Shown in pieces: positions 8,666-18,336 of a stretch of DNA of 64,000 nucleotides (position 1 is its first letter; the number at the start of each line of letters is the position of its first letter). A model generated the notes under the pieces. It was not told the origin of the DNA. It saw only the letters and a list, made by a program, of their open reading frames with translations, and did not search any database. Origin of the DNA: Geomonas diazotrophica (lineage in GTDB: Bacteria; Desulfobacterota; Desulfuromonadia; Geobacterales; Geobacteraceae); contig NZ_JAHLMF010000001.1 of NCBI RefSeq assembly GCF_018919385.1, positions 186,001 to 250,000 of the forward strand, given 5' to 3'. Made by a program: the position numbers and the translations under genes.

Positions 8666-10717
8666 TTAGCTCTCGTCCTCCTGCGTGCAGAAGTACTCGA
8701 TGGTCTTCTGGGCGCAGGTGCGGCAGTAGCCGAGTTTCCCCAGCATGGTCACGATCATCCGGTCGTAGAGCTTCTGGTTTTCCTCGTTGGTGCGGTTGGC
8801 CAGGGCGCCGATCAGGCTCCCGGCACCGGCTATGTCGGATTTGAGCCGTACGTCGGTGACCGCCTTGACCAGCTCAAGGTTGTCCATGAAGTCGTAGCTC
8901 GGGTCGACCGAGATCTTCTGGCCATAGATCTTCCTGATCGAGGTCCTAAAGGACGCGCGTTGCTCCTCGGTCTTAAGCCCGATCCGCTCCTCGACGCTCT
9001 TCACGTAGCGCTCGTCGATCTTGAGCGCCTTCAGTTCGCCGGTCTGGGGATCTTTGTACTTCCACATCCGGTCCGGCCCGAGATTCTCGGCGTCGATGCC
9101 GATGATCATGTTGACGTAGTTCTGCACGTCCTTCTTGATGGCGAAAGGCTCGTCCATATACGCGTTGAACATCTCGGTCATGATCCGCTCGCGGTAGAGC
9201 TTCTTGCCGGTCTTCAGGTCCTCCAGGTACTTGGCGCGCTCGTTGGGCTCGACCACGTAGTCGAGGACGACCCGCTCCAGGCTCCTGAAGACGTCGTAGG
9301 CTACCATGCAGCGCCCCTCGTTGGTCTCTGAGCTTTCCTTGAGAATCTGGATGCTGCGGCCGAGGCTTCTGTGCCCGAGGCCGCGCTGCCCGAAGCGCTT
9401 GGTGATGTCGGGCTCCTGCCCCAGGGTGTCGATCACCTCGGCAAGCGCCTTGATGCTCTTCTCGCCCGCCACCTCGCCGGCGGCAAGCTTCATGGTCTCG
9501 ATCGGGGTGAGCTTCTCGGACCTCGGGAGCCTGGTGAGCACCACCCCCACCGAGGCGGCGTAGTTCAGGTTCGGGTCCTGGTGCAGCACTTCCTTGGTCA
9601 GGGTGGTCTTCGATTCGCTGCCGATGGCGTAGGCGGTGAGCCCTTCCTGCATCCGGTAGTTGGTGTTGTGCGAGACGTAGCAGATCCTGCAGCGGTCCAC
9701 GATCGGCGCCTCCTCCTTCTCCGCCAGGAAGCGGTTGAACTCGGAGTTGTTGCTGGTGGCGATGATCATGGAATCGATGGGCCACTTGTAACCGTCGATC
9801 TCGATGGCCCGGTTCTGGATCACGCCAAGGTAGACTTGCACCAGGTCCTTCTTGTTCTTGAAGATCTCGTCGGAGAAGTGGATGCCGCCTCCCGCCACCC
9901 GGGCCAGGGCGCCGCGACGGAGGTCGAAGCGGTACGGGTTGTTGGTGTCGGAGAGGTGCAACAGGCGCTGGATCGACTCCTCGCCCAGGAGGTCCACCGC
10001 CGAGGAGGTGATCTTGTCCTTGGCCGGGTACTTGCCGGTCAGCGTCCCGAGGCTCTCGCTCATCGGGACCGGAAGAATGGCGATGCTTTCGAGCACCTTC
10101 TCGATGTCGTTGTCGTGGTACTGCCGGATTTCATTGAGGATGTAGCCGGTGCTCGCACCCAGGGGGCGGTAGTTCCGGTACAGGGTCTCGATCTCGGCGT
10201 CGGAGAACCCCTGTTCCCCGATGAAGCGGCGGCTTTCCTCGGGGTCGTCGAAGAGGTTCATGGCCAAGATCATCGGGTCCTCGTAGGTCTCCGAATCGAC
10301 CTCGCGTATCCTGCCGTAGTTGCCGAGTTGGTCCATGTTGAGGAACCGGAAGCTGTACTTGCGGTTGCGCCCCTGCAGGAAATTTCGGTACTTGCCGCAG
10401 AGGAACTCCACGAAAAAGGTCTTGCCGTTGCCTGGCTCGCCGACCAGCACGAACGCCATCTCCTTACTGGAGCCCCCCTCGGCCGCGTCCTTCACGAACG
10501 AGACGAAGCTGTTGATCTCGTCGTACATGCCGATGGTGTGCTTGCGTCCGGTCCGGAAGATGTTGAAGTCGTAGGTCGTTTTGCCGTTGACGACGACCTT
10601 CTCGAAACCCGGCTCCAGGATCATCCGAATGATCCCCTGGAAGGCGTTTTCAAAAACCCTTTCTCCCGCCTTGACGGCGGCCAGGTGCTGACGGAGCGTT
10701 TCGTTCTTGGCAGTCAT
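8666..10717 (-). CDS. prkA: PrkA serine protein kinase/AAA+ protein, 683 aa
   Basis: This is the first gene of the operon prkA-DUF444-spoVR-prkA2. It matches the canonical PrkA/YeaG form: an N-terminal AAA+ module with P-loop GEPGNGKT (93-100), a Walker B-like region within GGGIHFSDEIFKNKKDL, a sensor segment IATSNNSEFNRF, and a C-terminal domain with a conserved tail containing a cysteine pair (CRTCAQ). The family includes proteins reported to phosphorylate Ser residues and to help cells under nutrient stress. The ATG at 10717 is preceded by a GGAGGG ribosome site. A sigma-70-like promoter lies 64-93 bp upstream. Confidence 0.92.
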   Translation of the reverse strand: MTAKNETLRQHLAAVKAGERVFENAFQGIIRMILEPGFEKVVVNGKTTYDFNIFRTGRKHTIGMYDEINSFVSFVKDAAEGGSSKEMAFVLVGEPGNGKTFFVEFLCGKYRNFLQGRNRKYSFRFLNMDQLGNYGRIREVDSETYEDPMILAMNLFDDPEESRRFIGEQGFSDAEIETLYRNYRPLGASTGYILNEIRQYHDNDIEKVLESIAILPVPMSESLGTLTGKYPAKDKITSSAVDLLGEESIQRLLHLSDTNNPYRFDLRRGALARVAGGGIHFSDEIFKNKKDLVQVYLGVIQNRAIEIDGYKWPIDSMIIATSNNSEFNRFLAEKEEAPIVDRCRICYVSHNTNYRMQEGLTAYAIGSESKTTLTKEVLHQDPNLNYAASVGVVLTRLPRSEKLTPIETMKLAAGEVAGEKSIKALAEVIDTLGQEPDITKRFGQRGLGHRSLGRSIQILKESSETNEGRCMVAYDVFRSLERVVLDYVVEPNERAKYLEDLKTGKKLYRERIMTEMFNAYMDEPFAIKKDVQNYVNMIIGIDAENLGPDRMWKYKDPQTGELKALKIDERYVKSVEERIGLKTEEQRASFRTSIRKIYGQKISVDPSYDFMDNLELVKAVTDVRLKSDIAGAGSLIGALANRTNEENQKLYDRMIVTMLGKLGYCRTCAQKTIEYFCTQEDES

Positions 10718-10780
10718 GGTTTCCCTCCGCGTGTTATTAAGCTGCGGTCTTCGTTTTAATTGATTTTGACATCCAAAAAA

Positions 10781-10810
10781 ATTATACGCCCGCGCCCTTT
10801 ACTTTTGCAA
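10781..10810 (-). promoter_or_regulatory. Putative promoter of the prkA operon
   Basis: On the minus strand, TTGCAA (10805-10810) is followed after 18 bp by a perfect TATAAT (10781-10786), about 64 bp upstream of the prkA ATG. The rest of 10787-11098 shows no gene; it is mixed sequence leading to the ribosome site of the divergent lipoprotein gene. Confidence 0.45.
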
Positions 10811-11098
10811 AGTCTTTACCGCGCAGCCTCTTCGGTCAACTCCAGCAGGAGCAGGGGCGGTTCCGACAGAATTAGACGACGGTACTGCTCTAAATACATT
10901 AGAAAATTGGCAAGTTGAATTGTACCCAGTGCTTTCGTTTCTGCAACCGGGCGCGAAAGGTATTATGCCGGGACTGGAAGAACCGGGCGCGGCGGAATCC
11001 TTGCTTGTGCTTCGCTTTAAATTTGCCTATCCTCTGGTACCATTTGCTGGTCCCGAATCGGGAAGGTTTTTAATTGGGATGGAGAAAAGGAGGCCCAC

Positions 11099-11734
11099 AT
11101 GAAGAGGAGAATTTTGTGGCTGGTGTTCGCCGTGGTGCTTGTTGCCCTGGCGGGTTGCGGGAGCAGCGACCGTCCCCTGATTGAGACGACGATCTCCAGC
11201 GACCCCGCTGTGGACGGGGATATTGTCGATGCGGCAGGGGTGCGGACCGTATCCCTTGTGAACAGGGATGGACTTCCAGGGGTGCTGGCGGGGGTGGATC
11301 CGGTAAATGACGACGTCTACCGGGCGTTCCTGCACTTCCCGCTGACCAGGGTTCCCGCGAACCATGCCATCAGTTCGGCGACCCTCAGCGTCGTCATTCG
11401 CAGCGTAACCGTGGTCCCTCCGACGGCGACCATACCGCTTCGCATCGAGCTGGTCTCGTTCGATCCGCCAATCATTACAAACGATTTCGACCGCGCCATC
11501 CTGCTCCCGCTGGCAGCCACCGTCGTCTCGCCTCCGATCACATCTGCCGACGTCAACCGCGAGGTGAACATCGACGTGACCTCGCTCATGGCCGAGGCGC
11601 AGTTCAGGGGACTGCCCGACTTCCAGGTGCGCATCCTGCAGGACAACGACCTGCTTACCACCGTCCCCGGTATCGTCGAGATCGACGAGGCGACGGTGGC
11701 GAACGAGCCGAGGCTGACGGTGGTGCACTTCTAG
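11099..11734 (+). CDS. Small secreted lipoprotein of unknown function, 211 aa
   Basis: The start follows AAAAGGAGGCCCAC. Residues 1-20 form a lipoprotein signal with lipobox LAGC; the modified Cys is followed by GSSDR. The mature part is rich in beta-strand sequence, with alternating hydrophobic residues and a conserved-looking core FLHFPLTRVPANHAISSA near residues 78-96, which recalls DNRLRE/CBM96-type modules that bind surfaces or polysaccharides. I cannot assign a function. The stop codon overlaps the stop of the convergent HD-GYP gene: the tetramer CTAG (11731-11734) encodes both TAG codons. Confidence 0.8.
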   Translation: MKRRILWLVFAVVLVALAGCGSSDRPLIETTISSDPAVDGDIVDAAGVRTVSLVNRDGLPGVLAGVDPVNDDVYRAFLHFPLTRVPANHAISSATLSVVIRSVTVVPPTATIPLRIELVSFDPPIITNDFDRAILLPLAATVVSPPITSADVNREVNIDVTSLMAEAQFRGLPDFQVRILQDNDLLTTVPGIVEIDEATVANEPRLTVVHF

Positions 11735-13170
11735 AAGTACCGGCTCACGTCGAGGTCGTAGAGGTAGGGATCCAAAACAGCGGTAATGGTCTGGGGGGAG
11801 CCGGGTGAGCCGAGGGCGATCACCTCTCCCCCCTCCGTCTCGCGTCCCTCCCGGTCGGCGATGATGCGGACCAAGGGGTTGTCCCACTGGGCCGGGTCCT
11901 CGCTGTTCCCCACCACCACCGCGATGTCCTTTTCGTCCAAAAGCAGCAGCGACCCCACCGGATGGATCCCGACGCAACCGACGAAAACCTTCAGGAGCGC
12001 CTGATCGTAGGACTTCCCGCTTTGCGACAGCATCACCCTGAGGGCCTTGTGGGGAGGATAGGCGGTCCGACCGCTGACCCGCGAGGAGGTAAGGCCGTCG
12101 TAGCTGTCGGCGATGCTGATGATCCGCCCCAAAAGCCCCAGCTTACGGTACCCCACGCGCGGATAGCCGGAAAAATCCGCCATCAGGTGATGCTCAAAGA
12201 TGCCGGTGATGATGCGAGCGGTGAGATCGTCGAGCCCCTTCAGCTTCATCACCTTCCTCACCCCGTACAGCGGATGTTTCTCCATCACCTGCCGTTCCTC
12301 GACCGAGAGCTCGCCCGGCTTGTCCAGGATATCGCCGGGGACGTCGCAGTTGCCGATGTCGTGGAAGAGAGCGGCAAGCCCCAGCTCGCAGAGATGGAAC
12401 TTGTTCATCCCCAGCCGTTTTCCCATCAATAACGAGAGGATGCAGACGTTGGCGGCATGATGCTGCGAGGAGCTGTCATGGGAGCGCATGGTGCTGAGCC
12501 CCAGGAGGTCGGCTTCGTGCGTGTAGAGAAGGTCGATGATCTGCTGCACCACCCGTTTCGATTCCCGCAGGCGCAGCCTGCGCCCGGACGCCACCTCGGC
12601 CGCCACCTCGTCCATCGTGGAGAGGAGCTTGCGGTACAGCGGCCGCACCTTGTCCCCGGCCGCCCTGACCCGCCTGTGCTGCGGCGTTATGGTCAGCACC
12701 TCATCCTCACGCAGCAGGTCGAGCTCCAGGTTGCCGATCCCCCTTTGCTGCACCGCTTCCAGCAACCTCTGGAAGATATCCGCCTCATCCTCCTGGGGTT
12801 CCTGCAGCAGGTACACGAAACGCTGCAGGTCCGTGCTGGTTACACCCGGGCCGAAGGTGACCCGGCCCAGGTGATGGCGCCGCATCAGCTCGATGATGTA
12901 GCGCGGCCCCTCGAAACTGGCGATGTCCGGCCTGAGCCGGAGCTCTCCCAGGTAGAGATGCCCCCCCTTGAGGATGAGGGAGGCGTCCTCGTCTTTCCCG
13001 GCGATCGCCCGCACCACCTCGAGGAGGTTGCCGACCCGCTGCACGATCGCCGCGTGGCCGGCACCGTAATTGACGGAACTTTTGAGCAGGACGAAGAAAT
13101 GCGACACCAGGGTCTTGCCCAGCCTCGCCAACTCGTCTCCCACAGGTTCCCGGTTCATATCAAGCGCCAT
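11731..13170 (-). CDS. HD-GYP domain protein, probable c-di-GMP phosphodiesterase, 479 aa
   Basis: The C-terminal half carries the HD-GYP residues: H238, HD 270-271 (AALFHDIGN), H299, HH 327-328 and SGYP 334-337, followed by the conserved Asp in ISIADSYD. HD-GYP domains hydrolyse c-di-GMP at a metal centre. The usual HHExxDGxGYP motif is altered to EHHLMADFSGYP, so activity is plausible but not certain. The N-terminal 200 residues are a separate helical region without a known domain. It lies 9 bp after the HEAT-repeat gene, whose stop overlaps its ribosome site (GAGGTTGGGCC), so the two are co-transcribed and probably translationally coupled. Confidence 0.82.
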   Translation of the reverse strand: MALDMNREPVGDELARLGKTLVSHFFVLLKSSVNYGAGHAAIVQRVGNLLEVVRAIAGKDEDASLILKGGHLYLGELRLRPDIASFEGPRYIIELMRRHHLGRVTFGPGVTSTDLQRFVYLLQEPQEDEADIFQRLLEAVQQRGIGNLELDLLREDEVLTITPQHRRVRAAGDKVRPLYRKLLSTMDEVAAEVASGRRLRLRESKRVVQQIIDLLYTHEADLLGLSTMRSHDSSSQHHAANVCILSLLMGKRLGMNKFHLCELGLAALFHDIGNCDVPGDILDKPGELSVEERQVMEKHPLYGVRKVMKLKGLDDLTARIITGIFEHHLMADFSGYPRVGYRKLGLLGRIISIADSYDGLTSSRVSGRTAYPPHKALRVMLSQSGKSYDQALLKVFVGCVGIHPVGSLLLLDEKDIAVVVGNSEDPAQWDNPLVRIIADREGRETEGGEVIALGSPGSPQTITAVLDPYLYDLDVSRYF

Positions 13171-13179
13171 GGCCCAACC

Positions 13180-14868
13180 TCACCTCGTCCCGGCCGGATT
13201 TCTTTCCTGGGACATATGGGAAGCGATGGCCTGGTCCAGAATGGACCGGACCTCTCCTCCCTTTTTCTGGCCGCGCGCCTCTTCGAGGAGCTGCAGGGCA
13301 GACCTGCTGCGGATCCGTCCCAGCCCCAGCACCGCGAGCTGCACGGATTCCTTCTCGTTCCCCTTCTGAAACCAGAAGCGCTTCATGAGCTGTTCGCGCA
13401 GCAGGGGGATCACGCTCTCCTGTCCCAACTCACCCAGGGCCAGGAAGACCTCCTTCTTCTCTTCGTAGGGGCGCTCCTGGAAATCGTCACCCCCGGCCAG
13501 CGCCACGATCGGCTTGAGTGCGAAGGGAAGCCTCTCCCGTGTCAGGATCTGCAGGGCCTTGATGCGCAGGGCGCTCGATTCATCCCGCAGGTACTTCAGC
13601 AGGTACGTCTTGGCCTTGGCGTCGCTGGTGCGCTCCAAAAAGCCCAGCACCTCTCGCCGGATGCGCGGCTCCCGGTGTGAAATCAGCCCGAGGATCATCT
13701 TGAGCGCCGCGGGCGTCCCGATCAGGGAAAGGATCAGCACCACGTTGCGCACCAGGTACCAGCGCGGGTCGCTGAGAAAGGGCTCGAATACCGCCGGGTC
13801 CCCCCGCCCCAGTTCCACCAGGACCTCCACGATCAGCTTGCGCACCTTGAGCTTCTCCACGCGCCCGAGCAGTTCGCAGATCGCCCCCAGCGAAGGGATG
13901 CCCAGGATCAGCAAAAGCTCCTTCAACTGCACGTAATCTATCCCGGCCTCGGCGCTGTCCAGCGCCACCTTAAGCACCTCAACGGTGGAGGCGGAGAGTA
14001 TCCCGGCCAGGGCCGCGGCCAGTTGCTGCCGCTGCTCGGGTGCCGTGATCGGCAGCTTTTGCAGGCGGTCCAGGAACCGCGCCAGCTGGAGCGCATGCGC
14101 TATGTCGCCGGCTACCACGAGGTTGACGGTCAGGGTTCCAAGGATGGCGGTGAAGTCGGCGAAAAGCTCCGGTTCCTGGACCTCGCCCAGGATGGCCGCG
14201 AGGATCCTGATCACGTCATCGAGCCCGTTGCAGCGCCCTTCGACGTCGACGGCCTTGCGCAGCCAGGTCTCCTCCTCCGCATTTAGCATGAGCAGGTGCT
14301 TCGGGATCATCCGTGGCGCCGGGGGGGGGTGCTCGACGAGCGCCTGCCGGATCCGTTCCAGGGCATCACGCTGCTGGTGGGAATCCTCGGCCTCCCGCAT
14401 GAGGTAGGGATCGCTGAAGTCGTCCTCGGTGAGGTAGCCGATGTGCTGGAGGTTGCGCTCCCAAAGCTGCGTCACCACGTCGTCGTCGCTGCTGGGGCGC
14501 TCGAAGCCGACGACCCCGAGAAACGCCACCAGTTCCGCCTGCTCCACCCCCTGGTCGAAGAACAGGGTCCTGATGCCGTCGGCATGGAGCCGGCTCGCCA
14601 GGCTCTCCTTGGGGGCCTTGTTCTCGTAGACCTGTGCACCGTGGTAGCGCAGCACGAACTGCTCCACGTCGAGGGTAAGCTCCCCGTAACGCGCCAGATG
14701 CACGGTCATCCTGGTCCCCAGCTCCGAGATGAAGCCGATCAGCACCGGGTTGTTGGGCAGGTAGATCCTGAGAGCCTTCGAGACCTTGATCATCGCCAGG
14801 ATGATCTGGGTCACCGAGGCAAGCTCTTCCTTGCCGACGTCCGGTTGCTCAACAGCCTGTTCCATCAT
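13180..14868 (-). CDS. HEAT-repeat-like helical protein, 562 aa
   Basis: The sequence is almost entirely helical. The N-terminal ~150 residues (LASVTQIILAMIKVSKALRI onward) resemble the N-terminal region of the HD-GYP partner. Residues about 340-555 form HEAT-like units, for example GDPAVFEPFLSDPRWYLVRN, REPRIRREVLGFLERTSD and LALGELGQESVIPLLREQL, so it is probably a protein-binding scaffold. No catalytic motif was seen. It is the first gene of a two-gene operon with the HD-GYP gene, suggesting it feeds a signal or partner to it. The ATG at 14868 is one codon ahead of another Met. A sigma-70-like promoter is visible upstream. Confidence 0.75.
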   Translation of the reverse strand: MMEQAVEQPDVGKEELASVTQIILAMIKVSKALRIYLPNNPVLIGFISELGTRMTVHLARYGELTLDVEQFVLRYHGAQVYENKAPKESLASRLHADGIRTLFFDQGVEQAELVAFLGVVGFERPSSDDDVVTQLWERNLQHIGYLTEDDFSDPYLMREAEDSHQQRDALERIRQALVEHPPPAPRMIPKHLLMLNAEEETWLRKAVDVEGRCNGLDDVIRILAAILGEVQEPELFADFTAILGTLTVNLVVAGDIAHALQLARFLDRLQKLPITAPEQRQQLAAALAGILSASTVEVLKVALDSAEAGIDYVQLKELLLILGIPSLGAICELLGRVEKLKVRKLIVEVLVELGRGDPAVFEPFLSDPRWYLVRNVVLILSLIGTPAALKMILGLISHREPRIRREVLGFLERTSDAKAKTYLLKYLRDESSALRIKALQILTRERLPFALKPIVALAGGDDFQERPYEEKKEVFLALGELGQESVIPLLREQLMKRFWFQKGNEKESVQLAVLGLGRIRSRSALQLLEEARGQKKGGEVRSILDQAIASHMSQERNPAGTR

Positions 14869-14980
14869 GCTCCGTCCTCGCCTGCGGTGGTGTTTCCGTC
14901 CACTCCGAACGCCCTAAGCTCCGCCCCGCCCTTCGAACCTCTCGATTCATTAGGCCCCTGCATCTTCCATCACCGGCGTA

Positions 14981-15009
14981 AGCATACGCTTTCCTTCACG
15001 TTGTGTAAA
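14981..15009 (-). promoter_or_regulatory. Putative promoter of the HEAT/HD-GYP operon
   Basis: Minus-strand TTTACA (15004-15009), 17 bp, TATGCT (14981-14986) lies 113 bp upstream of the HEAT gene start. The match is moderate (5/6 and 4/6). Confidence 0.4.
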
Positions 15010-15063
15010 GAGAGCCCCTTTGCCGGCGTCGGCGTTTCGTGCCTTCCATTAAAATTTGCGCCA

Positions 15064-15097
15064 CAAAAAAAGGGAGCCGGCTCGAGGCCGACTCCCT
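15064..15097 (-). terminator. Intrinsic terminator of groESL
   Basis: On the minus strand AGGGAGTCGGC and GCCGGCTCCCT form a stem around CTCGA, followed by TTTTTTT. It begins 27 bp beyond the groL stop. Confidence 0.9.
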
Positions 15098-15123
15098 ATG
15101 GTCACTGCTTTGAAGGGCAGGGC

Positions 15124-16827
<1,704 letters not shown>

Positions 16828-16831
16828 CTAC

Positions 16832-17122
16832 CTATTTCTCGATTACGCCGAGGATGTCGTCCTCGCGCATGATCAGGAAATCCTCACCGTCGAGCTTCAC
16901 TTCGCTCCCTGCGTATTTTCCGAACAGCACCTTGTCGCCCACCTTGAGATCGATCGGGTATACCTTGCCGTCCTCGCCCCTCTTCCCGTTGCCCACTGCC
17001 ACGACTTCGCCCTGCTGCGGCTTTTCCTTGGCGGTTTCCGGGATGTACAGCCCACCGGCGGTCATGGTAGCTTCCTCAACCCTCTTCACGATGATACGGT
17101 CCTGCAGCGGTCTAAGATTCAT
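16832..17122 (-). CDS. groES: Co-chaperonin GroES (Hsp10), 96 aa
   Basis: The start is the ATG at 17122 ([17 protein letters not shown]), preceded by AAGGAGAGGAAAGC; the frame upstream is only the leader and CIRCE region. The mobile loop ([20 protein letters not shown]) and the end of the protein match GroES, which caps the GroEL ring. It is the first gene of groESL. The CIRCE operator is 53 bp upstream of the ATG, indicating repression by HrcA. Confidence 0.98.
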   Translation of the reverse strand: MNLRPLQDRIIVKRVEEATMTAGGLYIPETAKEKPQQGEVVAVGNGKRGEDGKVYPIDLKVGDKVLFGKYAGSEVKLDGEDFLIMREDDILGVIEK

Positions 17123-17174
17123 GCTTTCCTCTCCTTTCTTGAGATGCACCGATCTCTTGATATTGAAAAAAATA

Positions 17175-17201
17175 TTAGCACTCAAAACTGCCGAGTGCTA
17201 A
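17175..17201. promoter_or_regulatory. CIRCE operator (HrcA binding site)
   Basis: TTAGCACTC (17175-17183), nine bases, GAGTGCTAA (17193-17201): a perfect match to the CIRCE consensus. HrcA binds this inverted repeat and represses groESL until heat or misfolded protein occupies GroEL. Confidence 0.97.
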
Positions 17202-17211
17202 TTGCCTGCTA

Positions 17212-17240
17212 AATATAAACAGCATGACCTTAAAAATCAA
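17212..17240 (-). promoter_or_regulatory. groESL promoter
   Basis: Minus-strand TTGATT (17235-17240), 17 bp, TATATT (17212-17217). The CIRCE starts about 10 bp downstream of the -10 box, so the transcription start falls at its edge, the usual arrangement for HrcA repression. Confidence 0.7.
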
Positions 17241-17280
17241 GGGCGGTCTGAAAAATAATTTTCGTACGGCTATGTCCCTG

Positions 17281-17553
17281 TTACCACTTCCTTTTTGCCA
17301 GCTCCTCGGCGTAAAACTTCTGGTACAGGATCTCCCATTCGCGGCTCCCCGGAACCTTCGCCTGGCTGTACGAGGCAAGCTTCGCGCGCACCGCCTGGTC
17401 CACCTGTTCCATGATGGAGAAGAACCCCTCGATGGCCCCCTTGATCGAATCGAGCGCGCGCCGCTCGTCCGGGAAATCGGCCAGGTCGTCGTTGTAGAGC
17501 TTGTCGTAGATCTTGTGGGCAATATGCGAGATGCGGTCTTCCGAGATATGCAT
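17281..17553 (-). CDS. DUF507 family protein, 90 aa
   Basis: A small, charged, mostly helical protein (MHISEDRISHIAHKIYDKLY...). DUF507 is a family with no known function, common in Desulfuromonadia and related bacteria. It is preceded by AAGGAGAGACC and follows the second DUF507 gene by 39 bp on the same strand, making a paralog pair. There is no signal peptide or membrane segment, so it is cytoplasmic. It ends 41 bp before the groES promoter. Confidence 0.85.
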   Translation of the reverse strand: MHISEDRISHIAHKIYDKLYNDDLADFPDERRALDSIKGAIEGFFSIMEQVDQAVRAKLASYSQAKVPGSREWEILYQKFYAEELAKRKW

Positions 17554-17592
17554 GGTCTCTCCTTGGATGGCTGGCCGGCTGGCCTGCGTCTA

Positions 17593-17874
17593 TCACAGAA
17601 CGATCTTTCTCTCCTTGGCCAGTTTGTCCTTGATCATCTTGAGCATCCTGTGCCGGTCGATGCCCTGTCCCCCCACGGCCTTGAGCGTCTGCTCCAAAAG
17701 CGCCTCCGCGTCGTGCTCCAGGCTTTCCTCCTGCCTGATGTCCTCTGCGATGGCGGCCTTGATCCCCGCCAGCACGGCGCCGCGCCCCTGTTTCTGCTCC
17801 ACCAGTTGAGCGCGCTCCAGGTCCCCCAGCACCTTCTCCGCCAGGCGCGCGATCTGTTCATCCTTAAGACGCAT
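17593..17874 (-). CDS. DUF507 family protein, 93 aa
   Basis: A paralog of the following gene with the same small helical layout; MRLKDEQIARLAEKVLGDLE aligns with the start of the 90-aa protein, and both end in a basic helix (DKLAKERKIVL here). The start is backed by CGGGAGGCAAG. It is the first gene of the pair, with its own promoter 38-65 bp upstream, divergent from the 6S-like RNA. Two related small proteins encoded together may form a heterodimer; function unknown. Confidence 0.85.
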   Translation of the reverse strand: MRLKDEQIARLAEKVLGDLERAQLVEQKQGRGAVLAGIKAAIAEDIRQEESLEHDAEALLEQTLKAVGGQGIDRHRMLKMIKDKLAKERKIVL

Positions 17875-17911
17875 CTTGCCTCCCGTTTATTAAAGGGTTT
17901 CGGTTTGGCGC

Positions 17912-17939
17912 ATTGTACGTCAACCCGGCAAAATTGCAA
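17912..17939 (-). promoter_or_regulatory. Putative promoter of the DUF507 pair
   Basis: Minus-strand TTGCAA (17934-17939), 16 bp, TACAAT (17912-17917), about 38 bp upstream of the first DUF507 ATG. Confidence 0.55.
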
Positions 17940-17986
17940 CAGGTTTGGGACCTGCATGAGAGGTGTTGTCATTAAAGAAAACAAGG

Positions 17987-18015
17987 TTGATTTCTCATAA
18001 GCACGGATCTACAAT
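17987..18015 (+). promoter_or_regulatory. Promoter of the 6S-like RNA
   Basis: TTGATT (17987-17992), 17 bp, TACAAT (18010-18015). The predicted start, about 18022, falls nine bases before the closing stem of the RNA. Confidence 0.7.
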
Positions 18016-18021
18016 ACAGCC

Positions 18022-18215
18022 ACTGACACGCTCTCTCTGCCGTGCCCGTGAGGTTATTAACGCCCCTGCGGAATAATTTATTGCACGGGAGCCTGTTTCG
18101 ATCGTGGTGAGCTGCCCCATTGCGCGGGAATTGCCTAAAGCGGTCTACAGGAGCCCACCTGAATGGGAACTCGCTGTGAGGCCCCCCAACCAAACGACAG
18201 GGCGGAGAGAGCTGC
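18022..18215 (+). ncRNA. ssrS: 6S RNA (probable)
   Basis: There is no reading frame here, but it is a compact transcription unit: a sigma-70 promoter, about 190 nt and an intrinsic terminator. The ends pair perfectly (one U-G), CTCTCTCTGCC (18031-18041) with GGCGGAGAGAG (18201-18211). Inside are further paired blocks, such as CCTGT with ACAGG and CCCA-CCTGAA-TGGG, around less paired central segments, as in 6S RNA. Length, closed rod shape and isolated expression fit 6S RNA, which binds the RNA polymerase sigma-70 holoenzyme and dampens transcription in stationary phase. A covariance-model search was not possible here. Confidence 0.72.
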
Positions 18216-18227
18216 ATTAAGAAATCA

Positions 18228-18255
18228 GGGGATCCGGTGACGGTCCCCTTTTTTT
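18228..18255 (+). terminator. Intrinsic terminator after the 6S-like RNA
   Basis: GGGGATCCG and CGGTCCCC form a stem with a one-base bulge around a short loop, followed by TTTTTTT (18249-18255). Confidence 0.85.
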
Positions 18256-18336
18256 CGTCTTGCGCTCCGGCCCCTGGGGATATATAGCAATGGGTGGCTT
18301 TAGCCACTGCTCAGCACCTACGGTTCCGGAGGCCGG

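Noticed and set aside
10766..10791. Plus-strand TTGACA followed by TATACG as a promoter
   Set aside because: The spacing is only about 9-11 bp; the minus-strand TTGCAA-18-TATAAT is a better fit.
11042..11060. Sigma-54-like TGGTACC...TTGC before the lipoprotein gene
   Set aside because: The GG to GC distance is 8 bp rather than the required 10.
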